Assembly (NCBI GenBank): GCA_026393985.1
Contig: JAPKZB010000085.1
Location: 19,180-83,179, forward strand
From: Acidobacteriota bacterium
Lineage (GTDB): Bacteria; Acidobacteriota; Terriglobia; Bryobacterales; Bryobacteraceae
Direction of reading: 5' to 3'
Length of the DNA stretch: 64,000 nt
The notes beneath the pieces were generated by a model. It worked only from the letters and a program-made list of their open reading frames with translations, ran no database searches and was not told the origin of the DNA. Below, one piece after another: positions 25,823 to 36,005 of the stretch (the first letter of the stretch is position 1; every line of letters begins with the position of its first letter). A program made the translations under genes and the position numbers.

Positions 25823-25926
25823 GTTTTATCTGGCATTAACCCCGCGCCAGTGTGAGCCCTCCCCGTCCCAACGGCGGAACGGAACCACCTCCTGAGCGCA
25901 ATTCATACCCAAAGGAGCAACACCCT

Positions 25927-26205
25927 ATGTTCGGAAAAATGTTTGTCCTCGCCATCGTACTGATGGCCTTTGCGATCCCCTCGATGGCTGCTGACGGCGG
26001 CATCGTTCTCACCAGCGCCTTCTCGATGGCCATTGCCTCGGGCCTGTGCGCGCTCGGCCAGGGCAAGGCGATTGCCGGCGCGGTCGAAGCCATCGCCCGC
26101 AACCCCGGCGCGGCGACGGTCATCCGTGGCCTCGGTCTGCTCGGCCTCGTCTTCATCGAGTCGCTGGCGCTGTTCACCCTCGTCATCGTTTTCGTCAAAG
26201 GCTGA
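25927..26205 (+). CDS. atpE: F0 ATP synthase subunit c with N-terminal leader
   Basis: 92 residues from the ATG at 25927, preceded by a good AAAGGAG about 10 nt upstream. The two-helix hairpin starts near residue 24: helix 1 holds Q45 (ALGQGKAIAG), the polar loop is ARNPGA, and helix 2 holds the ion-binding E78-S79 (VFIESLALF). The first ~22 residues (MFGKMFVLAIVLMAFAIPSMAA) look like a cleavable leader, longer than usual for a c subunit. Q45, E78 and S79 match part of the Na+-type ligand set, but other members are replaced, so ion specificity is open. Confidence 0.93.
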   Translation: MFGKMFVLAIVLMAFAIPSMAADGGIVLTSAFSMAIASGLCALGQGKAIAGAVEAIARNPGAATVIRGLGLLGLVFIESLALFTLVIVFVKG

Positions 26206-26213
26206 TTTCTTTC

Positions 26214-26250
26214 AGGGCGCGGCGCACCGGACTCCGGTGCGCCGCGCCCT
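26214..26250 (+). terminator. strong GC hairpin after atpE
   Basis: A perfect 17-bp inverted repeat (26214-26230 with 26234-26250) separated by the trinucleotide ACT, 8 bp after the atpE stop and followed by TCGTGTTTCT. It should end the hemD-to-atpE transcript, although the T tract is interrupted. Confidence 0.75.
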
Positions 26251-26262
26251 TCGTGTTTCTAT

Positions 26263-27009
26263 ATGCTGAAACTTCAGGGCATTCTCGTTCCGGTCTCTAC
26301 GCCGTTTGATCATCGCGGCGATGTCTACAAAGCCAAGCTGAGGAGTAACGTGGAGCGGCTGAACGCGATCGCGCTGGCGGGCTACGTGGCCGGCGAGGCG
26401 GTGTTGACCGCTGAAGAGAAGGCGCAGGTGTGGGAGTGGGTGGCGGCGAGCGCCAAGCCGGGCAAGCTGTTGGGCGCGGCCGCCTCGGCGCCGAGCGTGC
26501 GGGAGACCGTGGCGCTGGCCAACCGCGCGGCCGGGTTGGGCTACCATTTTGCGTTCGTGCGGGCGGCGGCCGAATATACGGGCGAGACCCGGCAGTTGTA
26601 CTACCGCGCCGTGGCCGACGGAGCGCGCGTGCCGGTCGTGGTGGACGGCGAACCGGCCCCGGCGCATCCGAACATCCTGCCCATGGCTCTCTCCCACGAT
26701 TCAGCCAACCTGTTCGCGGCCTTCGAAGGCGGCGCCAGTGCGGCCGTCGTGCCGGTGTCCAACGCCATTCCCTACTCCGTGCAACTCATCTGGGAGGCCT
26801 TCCGGCAGCGCGAGCACGAGGCTGGCACCGACTGGCAGCAGCGCATCCGGCCGCTGGTTGCGCTCGTCGAAGCGCACGGGGTGGCGGCGCTAAAGTGCGC
26901 CATGGACACGAACAGCTACTACGGCGGCGTACCGCGCCTGCCCTATGCTCCGGTGGCGGAGTGGATCAAGCCGGCCATCACGGCGGCACTGCACGATCTC
27001 AAGAGTTGA
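26263..27009 (+). CDS. DapA-fold protein lacking the Schiff-base lysine and tyrosine triad
   Basis: 248 residues, about 45 shorter than typical members. The fold is recognisable from GILVPVSTPFDHRGDV at the N-terminus, GEAVLTAEEK in place of GESATL-type sequence and the later NILPMALSHDSANLF. The catalytic positions are not retained. The GTTGE threonines align with V42-A43, the YNVP tyrosine with D128, and the Schiff-base lysine (IK[ED]) with S144/H145. It therefore probably does not act as a class I aldolase. No signal peptide. It follows the atpE terminator by 12 bp and precedes the SnoaL-like gene by 14 bp. Function unknown. Confidence 0.75.
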   Translation: MLKLQGILVPVSTPFDHRGDVYKAKLRSNVERLNAIALAGYVAGEAVLTAEEKAQVWEWVAASAKPGKLLGAAASAPSVRETVALANRAAGLGYHFAFVRAAAEYTGETRQLYYRAVADGARVPVVVDGEPAPAHPNILPMALSHDSANLFAAFEGGASAAVVPVSNAIPYSVQLIWEAFRQREHEAGTDWQQRIRPLVALVEAHGVAALKCAMDTNSYYGGVPRLPYAPVAEWIKPAITAALHDLKS

Positions 27010-27023
27010 TATGATCGGGTTCC

Positions 27024-27422
27024 ATGAAAACGATCTTAGGATTCTTTATGCTGGCCGCGCTTAGCTTCGGCCAGGCGGAAAACGAAGTGAAGGCGGCGCA
27101 CGCCGAGTTTGTGAAGGCGGCCAAGGCGGGCGACACCGCGACCCTCGAGAAGCTGTTTGCCCCCGAGTTGCAGTACAGCCACTCGAACGCCCTCCTCGAA
27201 GACAAGGCCACCGCGCTGGCGGCGATTGCCAAGGGCAAGCCCAACTTCCAGGTGCACAGCGAGTCGATCAAGGTCTACGGCAAAACGGCCACCATCCGGG
27301 CCCGCGTGACTTCGATCGCGAACCCGAATGTGGAGTTGACCGTCCTGCTCGTCTGGGTGAAGAACGGTAAGCAGTGGCAGTTGGTGCAGCGGCAGACGAC
27401 GCGGTTGCCGGCCAAGAGCTAG
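27024..27422 (+). CDS. secreted NTF2/SnoaL-like (DUF4440) protein
   Basis: 132 residues: signal peptide TILGFFMLAALSFGQA, then an NTF2-like alpha+beta domain. EVKAAHAEFVKAAKAGDTATLEKLF forms the opening helix, and LQYSHSNALLEDKATALAAI, ATIRARVT and VELTVLLVWVKNGKQWQLVQ form the strands. The DUF4440 pattern is clear. Such proteins bind small ligands or act as isomerases or cyclases, but nothing here identifies a ligand. Its stop touches the convergent dehydratase gene (stop at 27423) with no intergenic bases. Confidence 0.8.
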   Translation: MKTILGFFMLAALSFGQAENEVKAAHAEFVKAAKAGDTATLEKLFAPELQYSHSNALLEDKATALAAIAKGKPNFQVHSESIKVYGKTATIRARVTSIANPNVELTVLLVWVKNGKQWQLVQRQTTRLPAKS

Positions 27423-28652
27423 TTAGATATAGGCCACAGAGCCGTCGACGCGGTAATCAAAGCCGCGCCGCCAGGGCTTGGGCGGCATCCGGCGAAGGGC
27501 GTCTTCATTGAGTTCGACGCCCCAGCCGGGCTTGGTGGGCAGCGGGATGTAGCCGTCCTTCACCATAAGCGGCTCCTTGAGCAGATCCTTGCGCGGCGAG
27601 ACGTCGTCGGGGTGGTATTCGAGGACGAAGAAGTTCGGCGTCGCCGCGGCGAAGTGGACGTTGACCACCGTGGCGAGCGGGCCCATGGGGTTGTGCGGCG
27701 CGACCATGACGTAGTGCGCCTCGGCCATGGCGGCGATCTTTCGCATCTCCCACAAGCCGCCGCAGACGCAGATGTCGGGCTGGATGATATCGAGCGACTG
27801 GTTGGCGAGGATCTTGCGGAACTCGTGCCGCGTGTAGTTGCACTCGCCGCTGGCGAGCGGGATGTTGACGTGGTCGGCGAGCTTCTCCATGGCGTCCTCG
27901 TTTTCGGGGCGGATGGGTTCTTCGAGCCACGCGGGGTGATACGGTTCAATGGCCTTGGCCAGGCGGACGGCGCGGCTGACTTCGAGGAAACGGGCGTGGA
28001 TGTCGCAGCCGATGTCGATATCGGGGCCGACGGCTTCGCGCACGGCACGGACGCGGTTGGCGGCGCCGAGGGTGACCGCGTTGTAGGAGATCTGGTTGTC
28101 ACGCGGCGGCTGCGGACGCATCTTCAGGCAGGTGTAGCCGTACTTGGCGACGAGGGCCTTGGCGTTGGCGGCGATCTCATCGGGGGTATTGCCGCCCACC
28201 GATTGATAGACGCGGATCTTCTCGCGCACCTTGCCGCCGAGGAGCATGTAGACGGGCAAGCCGGCCGATTTGCCGGCGATGTCCCAGAGGGCGTGTTCGA
28301 TGCCGGAGATGGCGGCGTTGACGACGAGTCCCCCGGGAAAGCGGGTGAAGTTCATCATCAGGTTGTAGAGGTGCTCGATGTTGCGCGGGTCCTGCCCGAC
28401 CAGCCAGCTTTTGAAGTCGGCGACAACGGCTGCCGTGGCCTCGTCCGGGCCGCAGGAGTAGGCTTCGCCGATCCCGGTATGGCCCTGATCGGTTTCCACT
28501 TTGACAAAGCAGGTGTTGCGGCCGCCCGTGCCAACGAGGATGGTCTTGATGTCGGTGATTTTCAGCGCGGGCCGGCCGCCGGGCTGGGCGGCTTGCAGCG
28601 CGGGGACGGCGCTGGCGGCAAGGGCTTGTTCAAAAAAAGAGCGGCGTTTCAT
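27423..28652 (-). CDS. enolase-superfamily (mandelate racemase/galactonate dehydratase-like) enzyme, Tat leader
   Basis: 409 residues from the ATG at 28650-28652; an upstream in-frame ATG at 28706 would precede the leader MKRRSFFEQALAASAVPAL and is rejected. The N-terminal capping domain is about 32-150. The barrel shows TCLKMRP (acid/base region) and metal ligands in GCDIHARF, AWLEEP and LASGECNY. The general-acid His is in APHNPMGPLA. The D-x-H element after the first metal ligand is typical of sugar-acid dehydratases such as galactonate/gluconate dehydratase. A Tat leader on such an enzyme implies a periplasmic location. Substrate uncertain. Confidence 0.82.
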   Translation of the reverse strand: MKRRSFFEQALAASAVPALQAAQPGGRPALKITDIKTILVGTGGRNTCFVKVETDQGHTGIGEAYSCGPDEATAAVVADFKSWLVGQDPRNIEHLYNLMMNFTRFPGGLVVNAAISGIEHALWDIAGKSAGLPVYMLLGGKVREKIRVYQSVGGNTPDEIAANAKALVAKYGYTCLKMRPQPPRDNQISYNAVTLGAANRVRAVREAVGPDIDIGCDIHARFLEVSRAVRLAKAIEPYHPAWLEEPIRPENEDAMEKLADHVNIPLASGECNYTRHEFRKILANQSLDIIQPDICVCGGLWEMRKIAAMAEAHYVMVAPHNPMGPLATVVNVHFAAATPNFFVLEYHPDDVSPRKDLLKEPLMVKDGYIPLPTKPGWGVELNEDALRRMPPKPWRRGFDYRVDGSVAYI

Positions 28653-28685
28653 CGTGCCGCGAATTGTATCAGAGCCTGCAAGGAA

Positions 28686-28708
28686 GAGTGGCCGGAGGCG
28701 CGCCACTC
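28686..28708 (-). terminator. hairpin between aminotransferase and dehydratase genes
   Basis: GAGTGGC (28686-28692) pairs with GCCACTC (28702-28708) around a 9-nt loop, 10 bp after the aminotransferase stop. On the minus strand it is followed only by TTCCTTGC, so it may be an attenuator and not a full terminator. Confidence 0.45.
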
Positions 28709-28717
28709 CCTCAAGGT

Positions 28718-30013
28718 TTAACCAATCTTGCCGCGTCGGATGATCTTCTCCATCACCTCGGCAAACGTGTCGATCTCCTCGATCGTCGTATACACATTCG
28801 GCGTCACCCGCAGCCCCTCGTACTCTCCCGCCGCCCCGACCGGCACCACCAGAATCCGGTGCTTCTCGAGCAGATGCTTAGCCAACTCGCCGGCCTTGAA
28901 ACCGTCGACGGAAACCAAGCCAATCCCACAGCTCATCTCCGGATCATCGCTCGTCAGCAGCTTCACGCCCGGCAAGTCACGCAGCCGCGCCGACCAACGC
29001 TTCCGCAAATAACGAAAACGCGCCGCCTTGCGCTCCACGCCGATCGACTCGTGAAACGTCAAGGCCTCGGTAATCGCGTTGCGCTGCGATGCCGGGTGCG
29101 TTCCGATCTCTTCGAACTTCCGGATGTTGTTGTCCAGGTGCTTGCCGGCGGCCATCAGCGGCCAGATCTTGCCGATCTTCTCCTTCCGCACATAGAGAAA
29201 ACCCGTGCCCACCGGCGCGAGCACCCACTTATGCAGGCTCGTGCCGTAGTAATCGCAATCGAGTTCGTCGCGCGTAAAGGGAAACTGCGCAAACGCGTGC
29301 GCGCCGTCCACCACCGTCTCTATGCCGCGCGCCCGCGCCATCTGACAGATCTTACGCACGGGAAAAATCTGCCCGGAACGGTTGGTGATGTGGCAGATGT
29401 GAATCACCTTCGTCTTGGCCGTAATCGCCTTTTCAATCCGCTCGGCCAGGTCGTCGAGCGACGGCGGCGGCACCGGAAACGGAATCTGCTTGAGGACAAT
29501 CCCGTCGCGCCGCACCCGCTGCTCCCAGGTGGTGATCATGCGCGGATAGTCCTGGTTGGTGGTCAGCACCTCGTCGCCGGCCTTGAGATCCATGCCCATC
29601 TGCACAATCTCGAGCGCCTCGGAGGCGTTCCGCGTAATCGCCATCTCTTCGGTGTCACACCCGAACGCCTTGGCTAGACGCCGCCGCACGGTTTCAATCT
29701 CCGGTCCCAGCACCCCCCACATGAAGTGCGACGGACCCATGTTCGAGATCTCGAGATACCGCTTCTCGGTCTCCATGACAATCTTGGGCGACGGCGACAC
29801 GCCGCCGTTGTTGAGGTTGATCAGGTTCCGGTCCACGGTGAAAGCGTGGCGGATGTTCAGCCAGAAATCTTCGTCCACCGCGACGGAGTCGGCGGGCCGG
29901 CCAAACGTGGTCTGCGTCGCGGACTGCGCGCGCAGGAGAGCGTCGTTCTGAAAAGCGGCGGCTACAAGGGCGCCTGCCTGCGTCACATTCTTGAACAGGT
30001 CACGGCGTTGCAT
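28718..30013 (-). CDS. class V aminotransferase (isopenicillin-N-epimerase-like), exported
   Basis: 431 residues. The leader MQRRDLFKNVTQAGALVAAAF looks Tat-like. The PLP fold is evident: INLNNGGVSPSP, the PLP-ring block ITRNASEALEIVQMGMDL, ETVVDGAHAFAQFPF (the Asp that contacts the pyridine N), and the Schiff-base Lys in YGTSLHKWVLAPVGTGFLYVR. It belongs to the CefD/kynureninase-like branch, which includes racemases, desulfurases and lyases; the substrate is not predictable. It precedes the dehydratase gene on the same strand by 65 bp, with a small hairpin between. Codons are G-ending, opposite to the dehydratase gene next door on the same strand. Confidence 0.85.
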   Translation of the reverse strand: MQRRDLFKNVTQAGALVAAAFQNDALLRAQSATQTTFGRPADSVAVDEDFWLNIRHAFTVDRNLINLNNGGVSPSPKIVMETEKRYLEISNMGPSHFMWGVLGPEIETVRRRLAKAFGCDTEEMAITRNASEALEIVQMGMDLKAGDEVLTTNQDYPRMITTWEQRVRRDGIVLKQIPFPVPPPSLDDLAERIEKAITAKTKVIHICHITNRSGQIFPVRKICQMARARGIETVVDGAHAFAQFPFTRDELDCDYYGTSLHKWVLAPVGTGFLYVRKEKIGKIWPLMAAGKHLDNNIRKFEEIGTHPASQRNAITEALTFHESIGVERKAARFRYLRKRWSARLRDLPGVKLLTSDDPEMSCGIGLVSVDGFKAGELAKHLLEKHRILVVPVGAAGEYEGLRVTPNVYTTIEEIDTFAEVMEKIIRRGKIG

Positions 30014-30029
30014 TCATCTACGATAAATC

Positions 30030-31901
30030 ATGCGCCCAATCTTTGCTCTGCTCGCCTGCGCAATCGCACTATTCGCGCAAACACCCGCATCCGCGCCCAG
30101 CGGCGCCGCCGCCGTTCGCGAGAAGTACACCAAGTACGAGTTCGAAATCCCCATGCGGGACGGCATCAAACTCTTCACGGCCGTCTACATGCCCAAAGAC
30201 GCCGCCAAAGGCCCCTACCCCATCCTCCTCCAACGCACCCCCTACTCGGTCGGCCCCTACGGCGTCGACCACTACCGCGCCTCGCTCGGCCCCTCCGAAC
30301 ACTTTCAAAAGGCCGGCTACATCGTCGCCTACCAGGACGTCCGTGGCCGCTACCTCTCGCAGGGAACCTGGGCCGAGGTGCGGCCGCACAACCCCGCCAA
30401 GGGCCCGCGCGATACCGACGAATCCACCGACACCTACGACACCATCGACTGGCTCATCAAAAACGTGCGCAACAACAACGGCAAGGTGGGTATGTGGGGC
30501 ATCTCCTATCCGGGCTTCTACGTCTCGGCCGGCATGATTGACGCCCACCCCGCTCTCGCCGCCGCCTCCCCCCAGGCCCCCGTCACCGACTACTACCTCG
30601 GCGACGACTCCTACCACAATGGCGCCTTCATGCTCGCCGCCAACTTCGGCTTCTACCAATCTTTCGTCGAACGCAAAGGCGACCCCGCTCCGCCCGCCCC
30701 CACCGTCCCCTTCCAGTTCAAAACCCCCGATGGCTATGACTTCTATCTCCGCATGGGCGGACTCGGCAACGCCGCCGAAAAATACTTTCAAAACGCCCAC
30801 CCCTACTGGAAAGAGAACACGGAGAATACGACCCTCAACGCCTATTGGAAAGCCCGCGGCATCTGGCGCCACCTGCGTTCGATCAAGCCCGCCGTCATGA
30901 CCGTCGGCGGCTGGTTCGACGCCGAAGACGCCCAGGGCCCCCTGCGCACCCACGCCTTCATGGAGAAAAACGCGCCGCCCAAAACCAACCTCCTCGTCAT
31001 GGGCCCCTGGACCCACGGCAGTTGGTCGCGCGGCGACGGCGACACAGTCGGCAATCTCCACTTCGGCTCGAAAACCGCCGCTTTCTACCGCGAATTCATC
31101 GAGTTTCCCTTCTTCGAACAACAGCTGAAAGGCAAAGGCGACGCCAAAATGCCCCGCGCCTGGGTCTTCGCTACCGGCCGCAACGAGTGGCGGCAGTTCG
31201 AAGCCTGGCCCCCCGCCGAAGCCCAGCCCAAGCCGCTCTATCTCGCTGCCGGCGGCCGCCTGGCCTGGCAGCCCGAAGCCGCCACCGGCAGCGACGAATA
31301 CCTCTCCGACCCCAACAAGCCCGTGCCCTACCTCGGCTACACCGTCCTCGGCATGGCCCGCGATTATATGACCGAAGACCAGCGCTTTGCTTCTCAGCGC
31401 CCCGACGTGCTGACCTTCGAAACCGATCCTCTCAAAGAAGATCTCACCATCGCCGGCCCCATCGACGTCTCGCTCCTCGTCTCCACCTCCGGCACCGACT
31501 CCGACTTCGTCGTGAAACTGATCGACGTCTACCCCGGCGACTACCCCACGCTCATCGAGAAGAGCCCCACCAAAATGGGCGGCTATCAGCAACTCGTCCG
31601 CGGCGAACCGTTCCGCGGCAAGTTCCGCAAGTCCTTTGAAACTCCCGTGCCGTTTGTCCCAAACCAGCCCGACCGCGTCGAATTCTCGATGCCGGACGTC
31701 TACCACACCTTCCGCAAAGGCCACCGCCTGCTTGTCCACGTCCAAAGCTCCTGGTTTCCGCTCACCGACCGCAACCCGCAGAAGTTCATGGACATCCCGC
31801 GGGCGCTCGCGCCGGACTTTACCAGGGCCACGCAGCGGGTCTTCCGGGGCGGCGCGGCCGGATCCCGGCTCACCGTGCGCGTCCTGCCGGGCCCGATGTG
31901 A
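30030..31901 (+). CDS. secreted CocE/NonD family hydrolase
   Basis: 623 residues with signal peptide PIFALLACAIALFAQT. The X-Pro dipeptidyl-peptidase S15/CocE fold shows VPMRDGIKL-type opening (EIPMRDGIKLFTAVYMP), YQDVRGRYLSQG, the nucleophile S159 in GMWGISYPGFY, and VGGWFDAEDAQGP with the catalytic Asp. The probable His is in MGPWTHGSW. The C-terminal jelly-roll contains IAGPIDVSLLVSTSGTDSDFVVKL. Relatives hydrolyse acyl esters, amino-acid esters or dipeptides. Divergent from the aminotransferase gene with 16 bp between starts. Confidence 0.9.
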   Translation: MRPIFALLACAIALFAQTPASAPSGAAAVREKYTKYEFEIPMRDGIKLFTAVYMPKDAAKGPYPILLQRTPYSVGPYGVDHYRASLGPSEHFQKAGYIVAYQDVRGRYLSQGTWAEVRPHNPAKGPRDTDESTDTYDTIDWLIKNVRNNNGKVGMWGISYPGFYVSAGMIDAHPALAAASPQAPVTDYYLGDDSYHNGAFMLAANFGFYQSFVERKGDPAPPAPTVPFQFKTPDGYDFYLRMGGLGNAAEKYFQNAHPYWKENTENTTLNAYWKARGIWRHLRSIKPAVMTVGGWFDAEDAQGPLRTHAFMEKNAPPKTNLLVMGPWTHGSWSRGDGDTVGNLHFGSKTAAFYREFIEFPFFEQQLKGKGDAKMPRAWVFATGRNEWRQFEAWPPAEAQPKPLYLAAGGRLAWQPEAATGSDEYLSDPNKPVPYLGYTVLGMARDYMTEDQRFASQRPDVLTFETDPLKEDLTIAGPIDVSLLVSTSGTDSDFVVKLIDVYPGDYPTLIEKSPTKMGGYQQLVRGEPFRGKFRKSFETPVPFVPNQPDRVEFSMPDVYHTFRKGHRLLVHVQSSWFPLTDRNPQKFMDIPRALAPDFTRATQRVFRGGAAGSRLTVRVLPGPM

Positions 31902-31979
31902 GAGTTTGCATTGCCTTCCGGCCGAATCCGGTTTAGCATGAGGGTTTAGTTCGTCGCGCAGCGGCGGCAAGGAATCATT

Positions 31980-32525
31980 ATGTGGAAACGTCGCGATCGT
32001 GAAGAAGAACAGCCGGCGAGAGGGACCTCTGCGCCGGTTCCCGAACCGGTAAAGGAGGGTATCCCCATGTCCACGGCTCCCACCGTTCGCTCCTACGAAC
32101 CGGAAACTCCCCGCGGAGTAGCCACCATCGGCAAGGCCGTTTATGTGAAAGGCCAGATTATCGCCCGCGAAGACCTCATCGTCGACGGGCAGATCGAGGG
32201 CACGGTAGAGGCTCACGAACACCGCATCACCATCGGCCCGAATGGCCGGGTAGCGGCTACCATCAAGGCCCGTCACGTCATCATTCAGGGCCAGGTAACC
32301 GGCAACGTCGAAGGCAGCGAGAAGGTGGAGATCCGCAACGGCGCTAAACTGCTCGGCGACGTCCGCACGGTGAAGTTCGTCTGCGAAGAGGAAGGCACCA
32401 TCAACGGCTCGGTGGCCAGCCTGCGGCCGGAACCGAAGCCGGCCCCGGCCTCCGAGGCGAAGGAAAGAGCAGCGTCCGCCGCGGCCACGGCGCAAACTCC
32501 CGCCCCGTCCGAACCCAAGAAGTAA
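31980..32525 (+). CDS. bactofilin (polymer-forming cytoskeletal protein)
   Basis: 181 residues. The central ~100 residues are a right-handed beta-helix of short repeats (KAVYVKGQIIAREDLIVDGQ, EGTVEAHEHRITIGPNGRV, HVIIQGQVTGNVEGSEKVEI), typical of DUF583/bactofilin. The flanking tails are charged or Ala/Pro-rich and disordered. Bactofilins polymerise without nucleotide and organise cell-shape or envelope sites. A second in-frame ATG with AGGAGGG upstream (AAGGAGGGTATCCCCATG, near 32067) could be the true start, giving a shorter N-terminal tail. The methyltransferase-like gene follows after 9 bp. Confidence 0.88.
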   Translation: MWKRRDREEEQPARGTSAPVPEPVKEGIPMSTAPTVRSYEPETPRGVATIGKAVYVKGQIIAREDLIVDGQIEGTVEAHEHRITIGPNGRVAATIKARHVIIQGQVTGNVEGSEKVEIRNGAKLLGDVRTVKFVCEEEGTINGSVASLRPEPKPAPASEAKERAASAAATAQTPAPSEPKK

Positions 32526-32534
32526 GCGAAGGTC

Positions 32535-33212
32535 GTGTTCGACAAGCTCCGTAATCTGTTTCAACCCGATGAGGAACCGCCACGGTTAGCGGCCTACTCG
32601 CCACCGCCCGACCAGCCGGCTGTACCCCTGGAATTGACCAGGCCCTCCAACGGGCTCGAGCAGTTCTTTCAAGCCTTGGGCGGCCAGGACCGGTTGAAGG
32701 TCCTCGATCTGTGCGGCTCGCCCGCCACGACTGAGTACCTGTTCGAACAGCAGCAGATTCCCCGCCCCGATCCCTTCTACCGGGCCCTTGAACTCGCTTT
32801 CGGCAGCGGCCCGGGCTATTTAGACCGTCAACTCGAAGAGGACCGCGTCGAAATCTTCACCCAACACACCCTCGACCACAAAGAGGGTGAGTTCGACGCC
32901 GTTCTGCTCTGGGATTGCCTGCAGTATCTCCGTCCGGAACTGCTCGGTCCGGTGCTCGAACAGATCCGCTCCATCACGCGCCCCGGCGCCCCCCTGTTCG
33001 CCATCTTCCACGCCGACGACCGGGCCGAACAGGTCCCGGTCTTCTCCTACCAGATCCAGGCCCGGAACCAGCTCTATCTGCTCGAACGCGACCGGCGTCA
33101 ACCGGCGCAGCACTTCAGCAACCAGGCCATCGACCGGATTTTCAAAAACTTCGGCCTCCGCAAGTTCTTCCTGGCCCGCGATCAGTTGCGCGAAGTCCTC
33201 ATCTGGAGGTAG
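32535..33212 (+). CDS. class I SAM-dependent methyltransferase-like protein
   Basis: 225 residues from a GTG at 32535. The fold is suggested by LKVLDLCGSPATTEYLF (motif I, glycine-poor), the FDAVLLWDCLQYLRPELL motif and ITRPGAPLFAIFHADD near the post-II region. Motif I lacks the usual GxGxG, so SAM binding is not certain. The N-terminal 50 residues are proline-rich. It lies 9 bp after the bactofilin gene and is presumably co-expressed. Acidobacterial bactofilin genes being followed by such a gene may be a conserved pairing, but this was not checked. Confidence 0.65.
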   Translation: MFDKLRNLFQPDEEPPRLAAYSPPPDQPAVPLELTRPSNGLEQFFQALGGQDRLKVLDLCGSPATTEYLFEQQQIPRPDPFYRALELAFGSGPGYLDRQLEEDRVEIFTQHTLDHKEGEFDAVLLWDCLQYLRPELLGPVLEQIRSITRPGAPLFAIFHADDRAEQVPVFSYQIQARNQLYLLERDRRQPAQHFSNQAIDRIFKNFGLRKFFLARDQLREVLIWR

Positions 33213-33260
33213 CCGCGCCCGGCTCCCCGCTATAATGGGAGTTTTTGAAGGAGTTCGATA

Positions 33261-34759
<1,499 letters not shown>

Positions 34760-34763
<4 letters not shown>

Positions 34764-35995
34764 ATTTCGCCTTTGAACGCTTTGTCGCCCGCCGCTACCT
34801 CATCGCCAAGCGCAAGCACGCCGTCATCTCCCTCATCACCGCCATCTCAATTCTCGGTGTAGCCGCGGGCGTGATGGCGCTGATCATTGCCCTCGCCATC
34901 ACCAACGGCTTCCGCAACACCCTGCAGCGCACGCTCCTCGGTGCCACTGCTCATGCCGCTCTGCTCGAGAAAGAACCCGGCATCGGCTTTGAACAGTGGC
35001 CGGCCATGGCACAGCAGCTGCAAACCATCCCCCACGTCACCAGCGTCTCGCCCGTACTCTATGGCCAGGTGCTCTATAGCGGTCCGCTGCAGGGCCAGGG
35101 CGGCGTGCTCAAGGGGCTCGCCCCGGCCAGCGCCACCGAATGGGGCGAAATCGCCAAATCCCTCCGCGAAGGCAGCCTCGCCCGCCTCGCCGAAGACACC
35201 GGCTACCCCGGCATCCTCCTCGGCTCCCGCCTCGCTGGCCGCTCCGGCATGCTGCTCGATTCCATCGTCACCGTCATCAGCCCGAACGGCGACCTCACCC
35301 CCCTCGGCCCCCGGCCCAGCTATCACAAATTCCGCGTCGTCGGCATCTTTGAAAGCGGCTTCTACGATCTCGACAACACCTGGGGCTTCGCCCGCCTGCG
35401 CGACGTGCAGATGGTGCTCGGCCAGCCGGAAGCCGTCAACGCCATCGAGATGAAGGTCGATGACGTGGCGCTCGCGCCCGCCGTCGCCCGCGCGGCCGAA
35501 CAGATTGGCGGCAACAAGGTCGGCGGCACCCATTGGCAGGAGCAGAATAAACAGATTCTCTCGGCGCTCAAGATGGATCGCGTCGTCACCGTCATCACCA
35601 TCTCGCTCATCCAGCTCATCGCGGCGCTGAACATTCTCATTAGCCTCATCATGATGGTGATGGAGAAGAATCGCGACATCGCCGTGCTGGTCTCCATGGG
35701 CGCCCGCTGGGACCAGATCCGTCGCATCTTCATCCTGCAAGGCCTCATGATCGGTGCGGCCGGCTCCGCCATCGGCCTCGTGCTGGGCTACGGCCTAAGC
35801 TACCTGGCCGAACACTACCGCTGGATTGCGCTCGACGCCGAGGTCTACGCCCTCAGCTACGTGCCCTTCGAGCCGCGCCCCCTCGACGCCCTCTGGGTCT
35901 CGGGCGGCGCCCTCCTCGTCAGCTTCCTCGCCACCCTCTACCCCGCCCGCCAGGCCACCAAAGTACTCCCGGCCGAAGCGCTCCGCTACGAATAA
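34760..35995 (+). CDS. LolC/LolE-type ABC permease
   Basis: 411 residues. One N-terminal transmembrane helix ([20 protein letters not shown]) precedes a large periplasmic MacB_PCD-like domain (~45-260), then three C-terminal helices belonging to an FtsX domain ([20 protein letters not shown]). The organisation matches lipoprotein-releasing permeases that pass lipoproteins to the outer-membrane pathway. LolD is not next to it, so the ATPase would be encoded elsewhere. Translationally coupled to lysS; a lysS-lolC pairing is frequent in Acidobacteria and Deltaproteobacteria (general knowledge, not checked here). Confidence 0.85.
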
Positions 35996-36005
35996 CGGGC
36001 GCCGC

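Noticed and set aside
28653..28717. dif site at the skew switch
   Set aside because: No XerC/XerD-like arms; only a GC hairpin is present.
30069..32564. 831-codon minus-strand open frame
   Set aside because: Antisense to the CocE hydrolase and bactofilin, which have clear family motifs.
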